64,000 nt of DNA from Chamaecrista fasciculata (taxonomy: Eukaryota > Streptophyta > Magnoliopsida > Fabales > Fabaceae). The stretch covers positions 39,167 through 103,166 of the forward strand of contig QANZ01037776.1 in assembly GCA_003254925.1 (NCBI GenBank), written 5' to 3'. Positions within the stretch are counted from its first letter, which is position 1. Each line of letters opens with the position of its first letter. The position numbers and the translations under genes were made by a program. The notes under the pieces are model-generated. The model was not told the origin of the DNA. It saw only the letters and a list, made by a program, of their open reading frames with translations, and made no database searches. Below are positions 56,972 to 64,000 of this stretch, piece after piece.

Positions 56972-59900
56972 GTGGTATCAGAGCCACGCTAGTTCTAGGA
57001 TTTAAAACTGTTTATGTGTACATATGATGTATGATATGTGTGTTTACCGCTTTCAATCACCGTTTTTGGTTTTACAAAGAAATCCACCAAACGTTTTTTC
57101 TTAAAATTTCAATCTACAGAAAAAAGGTGCAAATTATATGTATGAGATACATATGGAATCGATTGGAAAATTTTTCTTGAAGTTTTAGGCCAAAATCGAA
57201 AATCCTGTATAATTATAATTAAAAGTGTTTTAATTATAATATTATAGAGGTGGCTGAAAATTTATTAAAATTATGAATTTTAAATTTTTTTGGTGGTCAA
57301 TAATTTAAAATTCTTGAATGAGATTCCTGAATTTTATAATTATTGATAAAAGGCCTAATTTCAAGAAAGACATGTTAAAATTGCACAGACCCTAAATTGA
57401 ACACAATCTTAAAAATGGTTTTTAATATATGTGTTGTATGCCGTGTTTGATATAATTGTATGAATTGTTCATATTTGAATTGTGTGGTGTTGGATATGGC
57501 TCTAGGAAGTTTATTTCGGTAAATACGGCCTGCGTGTCGTCTCCCTCTACTCTTATGTAATTTTACTTTCAGTTTTATACCTCAATGCAACTGGGGTTTA
57601 TTCTCTTATAATTTTATTTTTCTTTTTAGAAAAGTTCTCTCATTGGCTTGGGAGAAATCTAGGGTAGATGGGCCATATCTAAACACGGTGTATGTTTTTA
57701 CATTTAGTTTGTATGTGATGCGCTAGATGTATGTTTAGGGTGCGAAATTTTAACATGCTATATATATATATCGCGCTACAACTACGTATACGATACGAGC
57801 GTGGGATTATGTATACGATACAAAATCCGGGCACATGTTTATATGTATGAGATACATGGGGTAATAAACATGTGGCATGACTCGTTTAATTTTGAAAGGA
57901 GTTTTAAAATTAAACTATAAAACGGAACCTTTTTAATTAAAAATCAAACCCTTTTAGAGAATCTTAAGTTTTAATGCCATCGCTAAAACGCCCTGTCAAA
58001 ATCTTGTTCATCGTGGAGCGGTGATCGCCCTCAGCGACACGTATCTGCCTTGACCTTGAAGAGACACGGGTGAATGTGAGTTTCAACACGACGCCTGTTG
58101 AAATCCTGGTTCTTTAAATGCGGTGATCGCCCTCAGCGACACGTATTTAGTTGGGCCTTGATAATATGGGATTGGGCCTCGGCCTCGTTGTTTTGAACCT
58201 AGCCATTCACATGTTTTACCGTGTGACTTAATGGAGTTATCAAAACGGTTTTGGACCTCAAGGCATTAGATGGGATAAACATGCCATAATAAGTATCATA
58301 TGATGATACAGTCCCATAAGGATCTAAGAGTCACATAGAGATGTGATTGGTAAGGAGTTACCTACCTAAATAACCAAAGAGTGCATGATCGCCCTCAGCG
58401 ACGATAAACAATTTGGTGAAATATGGGTCTTAGCCACTAATAATAAATTTTACTGGGTTTTATAAAATGGTGGATATAATTTTATTTTTCCTGCTAATTA
58501 AACTTTTCATATCTAGTTGTAGAATCAAATGGCAACGAACGTTCAAACACTATCACTGCGATCTGTCCTTGAGAAGGACAAGTTAACTGGGACTAACTTT
58601 CTCGACTGGTACCGAAATCTGAGTATTGTTCTCACCCAGGAGAGAAAGCTCTATGTCTTAGAGAACCCCATCCCTGAACAGCCTGCTGCAAACGCTCCAA
58701 GAGCACAGAGAGATGCTTACGAGAAGCATCAAAGTGACTCTGCGGACGTTGCCTGTCTTATGCTGGTTACCATGGTTCCTGAGATCCAAAAGAACTTAGA
58801 GAACATGGGAGCATACGAGATGATGACACATCTCAGGGATATGTTCCAAGTACAGGCAAGGCAAGAGAGGTTTGAGACTGCAAATGCTCTTTACTCTTGC
58901 AAGATGGCAAAAGGTGGATCCGTTAGTGCCCACGTCTTAAAAATGAAGGGGTACATAGATCACCTTGCTAGGCTGGGTTTTCCCATTGTGCCAGAGCTAG
59001 CGACGGATTTGATCCTCAATTCGCTACCTAGAAGTTATGACTAGTTCGTCTTAAACTTTAACATGAATGACATGGAGAAGACCGTTTCTGAACTGCATGG
59101 GATGCTAAAGACTGCTGAGGCATCTATAAAGAAAACGCCTAGCACGGTCTTACTAGTTCAGAACAAGGGAAAGGGTAAGGGCAAAGGAAAGAGGAAAGGA
59201 GACGCCGAGGTTGGTGGGACCAAGCCTGCGGCTAAGCCTAACCCACCGCCTGCCAAGAAGGCAAAGCCTTCTAAGGATACAGTTTGTTTCTTCTGCCAGA
59301 AGCCGGGACACTGGAAGAGAAACTGCAAGCTGTACATGGAAGATCTGAAGAAGAAGAAGAAGAGCGAAGCCTCTACTTCAGGTATCTTTGTGATAGGCGT
59401 TCACTTGTCTACTCCTACCACTTGGGTATTGGATACTGCTTGTGGTTCTCACATATGTACTAATGTGTAGGGGTTGAGAAGAAGTAGAAAGTTGAGTAGA
59501 GGCGAGGTGGACCTACGTGTGGGCAATGGAGCAAGGGTTACTGCTGTTGCTGTAGGAACATACGAGCTAGTTTTGCCCACTAGGCTTGTTTTGCTATTAA
59601 ACAATTGTTATTATGTACCATCTCTTAGTTCTAACATTATATCACTTTCTTATTTGGATAAGGAAGGATTTGTTTGCATGAATGGAAATGGTAGATTTTC
59701 AATTTATAAGAATGATGTGTTATATGCTTATGGAAGATCTGCATGAAATCCACTATATCTTAAAATTGGAACAAAGACATAGTAACGAAATCTATAACAT
59801 CGATACGAAAAGGATTAAGACTAACGAGTCTAATCCTACTTACCTTTGGCATTGTCATTTAGGCCACATAAACGAGAAATGCCTAGAGAAGCTCCATAAA

Positions 59901-61546
59901 GATGGACTTCTAAGCTCATTTGATTTTGAATCATATGATGCTTGCGAATCATGTTTACTTGGCAAGATGACAAAGGCGCCCTTTACTGGCCACAATGAAA
60001 GGGCATCTGACTTGTTATGGATCATACATAGTGATGTATGTGGACCCATGAGTATTCATGCTAGAGGAGGTTACTCCTAATTCACTACGTTCACTGACGA
60101 CTTCAGTAGATATGGTTATGTCTACCTGATGAAGCATAAGTCAGAGTCTTTTGAAATGTTCAAAAGATTTCAAAATGATGTTGAGAACCAACTTGACAAG
60201 AAAATCAAGATCCTTCGATCTGATCGAGGAGGCGAGTATTTGAGTCAAGAATTCATTGATCATCTTAGTAGTTGTGGGATAGTCTCACAACTTACTCCTC
60301 CTAGAACACCACAGTTGAATGGTGTGTCTGAGAGGAGGAATCGAACTCTATTAGATATGGTTCGATTTATGATGAGTCAAACTGATCTTCCACCATCCTT
60401 TTGGGGATATGCTTTAGAAGCTGTCGCGTTCACACTTAACCGTGTTCCGTCTAAGGCAGTTGAGAAGACACCATATGAGATATGGAAAGGGAGGAGTCCC
60501 GATTTGTCTTATCTCAAGGTTTGGGGATGTGAGGTTTACGTTAAGCAGCAAGCTAACGATAAACTATCAGCGAAATCCATCAAGTGCTTGTTTGTAGGGT
60601 ACCCCAAGGAAACAAGGGGATACTATGTTTACTGCCCAACTGACAACAAAGTGTTTGTTGTCAGAAGTGGATTCTTCTTGGAGAAGGATCTGGTTTCCAA
60701 AAGAAACAGTGGGAGTAAGGTGGATCTTGAAGAAGTTCAAAATCCACAAAGCACTTCAGAGGCACAAACGGAAACTGGAGAAGTTCCACAAGACGTTGTG
60801 GAAGCTCCTCCAGAAGCACAAGGACCACGAAGGTCTGATAGGACACGTTTTCATCCAGAGAGATATTACGGATTTCTCGTGACTGAAAACAGAGATGTGT
60901 TGCTCACGGAGCATGGTGAAGCCACCACCTATCAAGAGGCCATCGTAGATCCCAACTCTGAGAAATGGATTGAAGCCATGAAGGCTGGGATGCAATCTAT
61001 GTACGACAACAAGGTATGGACCTTGGTCGCTCCACCCGAAGGTGTAAAACCCGTAGGGTGAAAGTGGGTTTTCAAAGAGAAAACAGACATGGATGGCAAT
61101 GTCAACGTCTTCAAGGCGAGGCTAATTGCGAAGGGATTTACGCAACGTCATGGTATAGACTATGACGAAACGTTTTCGCCTGTTGCAATGGCCAAGTCCA
61201 TTAGGATCCTCCTTGCCATAGCCGCATATTATGACTATGAGATATGGCAAATGGATGTCAAAACAGCGTTCCTTAACGGAAGGCTGCCCGAGGATGTGTA
61301 TATGATACAACCCGAGGGGTTTGTATGTCCTGAGGCACCAGACATGGTATGCAAGCTTCAGAGATTCATTTATGGATTGAAGCAAGCATCCAGGAGTTGG
61401 AATCACCGTTTTGACGAAGTAGTCAAAGAGTTTGGCTTCTTGCAAAACCCTGATGAACCTTGTGTTTACAAGAAGGTTAGTGGGAGCACAATTGTGTTCT
61501 TGGTACTATATGTCGACGACATATTACTCATTGGAAATGATATTCT
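56972..61546 (+). mobile_element. Angela/BARE-like Copia gag-pol internal region, truncated
   Basis: It runs from the primer site through a long leader with repeated GCGACACGTAT phrases and then the coding parts: gag from about 58529 (KLTGTNFLDWYRNLSIVL), zinc knuckle CFFCQKPGHWKRNC at about 59287, protease (WVLDTACGSHICTN), pre-integrase (WHCHLGHINEKCLEKLHKDG), integrase (SDRGGEYLSQEF, PRTPQLNGVSERRNRTLLDM) and reverse transcriptase (GFTQRHGIDYDETFSPV, MDVKTAFLNGRLPEDVYMIQ, VLYVDDILL). It stops where the LTR at 61547 begins. A fossil with a few interruptions and no RNase H. The clade call rests on the LTR start and the protein style. Confidence 0.9.
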
Positions 61547-63816
61547 TGATGGAGATTGTGCCCTAGGATCAATCATCCTATAGATATGTTGGGAACATAT
61601 CGATTAATTTATGGAGATAAATTAATGGTTATCATATTAATAGCATGTTTACTATGGTAACAATCCATGATTAATTATGAGATAGTTAATCTAAACTGTC
61701 CCTGGTCGCTCATTCGAGTGGGAACTTGAATCGAACCAAGACCAGCATGACCTCGGTGCATGGAGATGCACGCACTAGATGCTGGGACGAGAGTCATGGT
61801 GCAATTATGTAAGAGTTACAAATTGCTGGACCGACCCGGAGAGTTCTGCATGGGTTCAGTCATTAGCTGGTCTCTCTTGTACAATCTGTCATGATGCCCT
61901 TAGACCTGAGGTCTTGACTATTCCGGCATTACAGTTTTCAAACTTTGGCTTAGTCTAACGTTATCCGTAACAGGGTAGCCATAAGGGCTGAGTACGGGTT
62001 TGGTTGATTGTCGTGCTGAGGAATGTGGTTGACCAAGATGGAATTTTGTCCCTCATAGAGATGGGAGATATTTAACTGGCCCCATCGACGAGTCTGTCCA
62101 AGGGAATGTGTGGCCACACTGGATATTGGGACTTACTCAGGAGATCGAGAAAGTTGAGGTTTGGATTTTGGATGACATTCCCATGCCTAATCCTTACCAA
62201 AATATCGTAGGACAAAAAGGGATCTGAACATGATAGTACTAAGGTTAAGTCGTTTAGGGGTTAAAACGATAACTCACGTATTTTGGGTAGTCGTGATGGC
62301 TTGCTAGAGTCCGCTCTCGACTTGTAAGTCATGAGATGACTTACTGGCAACTTCACGTGGGGCCTGTTGGGTCACACACGAGCAGGAACCAGATGCCAAG
62401 CTGGAACACGAGTTAACCCTAATTCGTGGGTCACATTTGTGACACCGTTTGAGACATAACTTATTGTGGGACATAAAGTCTTGTCTTGAATTAATTATCT
62501 ACAGATATATTATATTTAGATTTGTGAGACAAATTTAAATATATATATATGATAATTGTTAAATAGATAATTGGATTAGGCTATTTACAATTATATTCCT
62601 ATTTATAATATTAGGGGAATTATAAATTGGATAATGTTCCTAAGAGTTAGGAAATTATTAATTTATTAAATTCACTAATATTAGGCCTAAATAGGATGAG
62701 GTTGGCGCCTCATATATACAAGGAATTTAATTAATAAAAATGTTTTATTAATTAAAGTCATGGCTTGAAATTTGAAATTCAAATGAGATTTGATCTAGAT
62801 TTCAAATGGATGAATTAAATATATTAAAGTAATATTTTAATTCATGACTTATAGGGCAAGTCGAAAATCCTAGGTCTATTGGATTTAAAATATTAATGTA
62901 ATATTTTAATTCAATTATCTAGAGTTTGAGACTTGGTGAGATTGACTTAAAGATATTGTGGAAATTCTTTTAATTCAATATTGTTGGAAAATAAATTAGT
63001 TATAACTTCCTAAGAGTTAGTTAGTTATTTTAATTTATTAAATTCAACAAGATAATTGGAGGGGGAGATGGCGCATGGGAGAGAGAGATTTGGGAAGATT
63101 TGATCTTCCAAATTGATTCTCCAAGATTGCATTTTGATTCCAATTTTAATATTAAGGTAATATTTTAAATTGGAAATCAAGTCCTAAAATTGTGATATTA
63201 AGATATCATAATGGTTTGATAATTATATGATTTTAGGGTTTCCTAAAATTATAATTATCAAAGTCCCCAAACCCTATAAAAGCAAGCCAAAGTCGACTTT
63301 CATAGAGAGATCACAAGAATTGGATTCTTTGATACATGCCCAATCTAGAGAGAGAAAATTTCGATTTTTGATCTAGACTAGAGAGAGAATTCACAAACTT
63401 GAGAATTGGATTCTTGAGAGTGAAATCACAAAAGGTGAGAGCCTCATGCACATAGAAAAGTCGACTTAGCCTAATTCTTCTTAGAGAGAAAATTCGATTT
63501 TCTCTTGGTGAGGAGAGAGAGAACACCCGTAGATAAAGGTTCCGGATTCACTTGAGAAGTGAAGGAGGCTAGCACCTAGGCATCTCCAAACTGTTCGTGT
63601 GGATTACCGGCGGAGGAAGGACGCGTCACGTGGACTTCTTGGAAACGCCCCGTTCAACTAAACCGATTGAAACTCGTGAGGTATACCACTTAACCAAAAG
63701 TTTTAAATTCAGCTAGCGGATCCGTTCGGGAATTCTTGGACCTGGGCGTTTAGTTTTTTTTTTTATTTACTGTTTTTCTTGCTTCCGCTGCCTTAGGCGC
63801 CCTTGAATTCCCAACA
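61547..63816 (+). mobile_element. LTR, Angela/BARE-like Copia, about 2270 bp
   Basis: It is collinear with 54911-56971 (GACGAGAGTCATGGTGCAAT, GGGGCCTGTTGGGTCACAC, GCTAGCACCTAGGC, CTTCCGCTGC) and ends ATTCCCAACA. It is clearly diverged from the other copies, with extra AT-rich segments near 62520-63240. It interrupts the reverse transcriptase region of the element on its left. Confidence 0.85.
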
Positions 63817-64000
63817 GTGGTATCACCGTTTTAGTTTTACAAAATTCACCGATCAAATTTTGGCTAAAAGTCTATTTTAATTATCTAAGTGCAAAATTAT
63901 GTATGAGATACATAAATAAATCAATGAGATTGATTTGGATAATTTTCTTGAATATTAAGGCCTAAGTCGAAATCTTTATATATGATTATAATTAAAAGTG
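63817..64000 (+). mobile_element. Start of another Copia internal region, cut by the window edge
   Basis: After the LTR, sequence related to 57050-57230 follows (CACCG, TTTTACAAA, ATGTATGAGATACAT). It is therefore the leader of the next Angela-like element, continuing off the right edge. Confidence 0.7.

Overview
The window is nuclear DNA of a flowering plant, almost certainly a eudicot. It has spliced genes with GT-AG introns, AT-rich spacers, Copia retrotransposons with an initiator-Met-tRNA primer site, hAT and Mutator-type DNA elements, and plant-type proteins. I cannot name the species. There are two runs of N (26986-27095 and 49282-49971) and a few single Ns, so this is a draft assembly.

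Layout. 1-11.5 kb is the gene-dense part: ribosomal protein L18a (minus, runs off the left edge), a small unrecognised two-helix membrane protein (plus), a complete 11-exon cytosolic phosphoglycolate phosphatase (plus), an orphan terminal exon, and an intronless PRP28/RH21 spliceosomal DEAD-box helicase (minus). 14.0-26.0 kb holds two tandem universal-stress-protein (USP) genes on the minus strand. The first is complete (4 exons, 298 aa). The second shows matching exons 2-4 but no visible first exon. 36.3-40.3 kb is a complete 3-exon tail-anchored cytochrome b5 gene (minus). From 27 to 36 kb and from 44 kb to the end I see mostly repeats.

Repeats. The introns and spacers are full of fold-back elements ending in variants of the phrase GGTCCCATATCTTTT or GGTCCCTAATGTTTA. 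Several keep a 9-bp target duplication, which points to Mutator-like (MULE) elements. Other elements sit inside them: two hAT-type elements with 8-bp duplications, a 330-bp element with a 5-bp duplication, a tRNA-type SINE, and a young Copia derivative of 2.8 kb with its GTTCC duplication intact. The last 16 kb is a pile of Angela/BARE-like Copia remnants with 2-kb LTRs. One solo LTR lies in a reversed remnant and contains a reversed LTR, which in turn contains a MULE.

Most interesting item. That last MULE (50215-50983) has long inverted ends, a 9-bp duplication and a GC-rich core of about 160 bp. One frame of the core reads like the N-terminal U2AF-binding region of plant splicing factor SF1. 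It is a good candidate Pack-MULE, a transposon carrying a captured host gene piece. A second fold-back structure at 45.27-46.63 kb also encloses coding-like DNA and is flanked by degenerate TTTAGGG repeats.

The host genes have unrelated housekeeping roles (translation, photorespiratory repair, splicing, stress, ER electron transfer) and form no operon or pathway.
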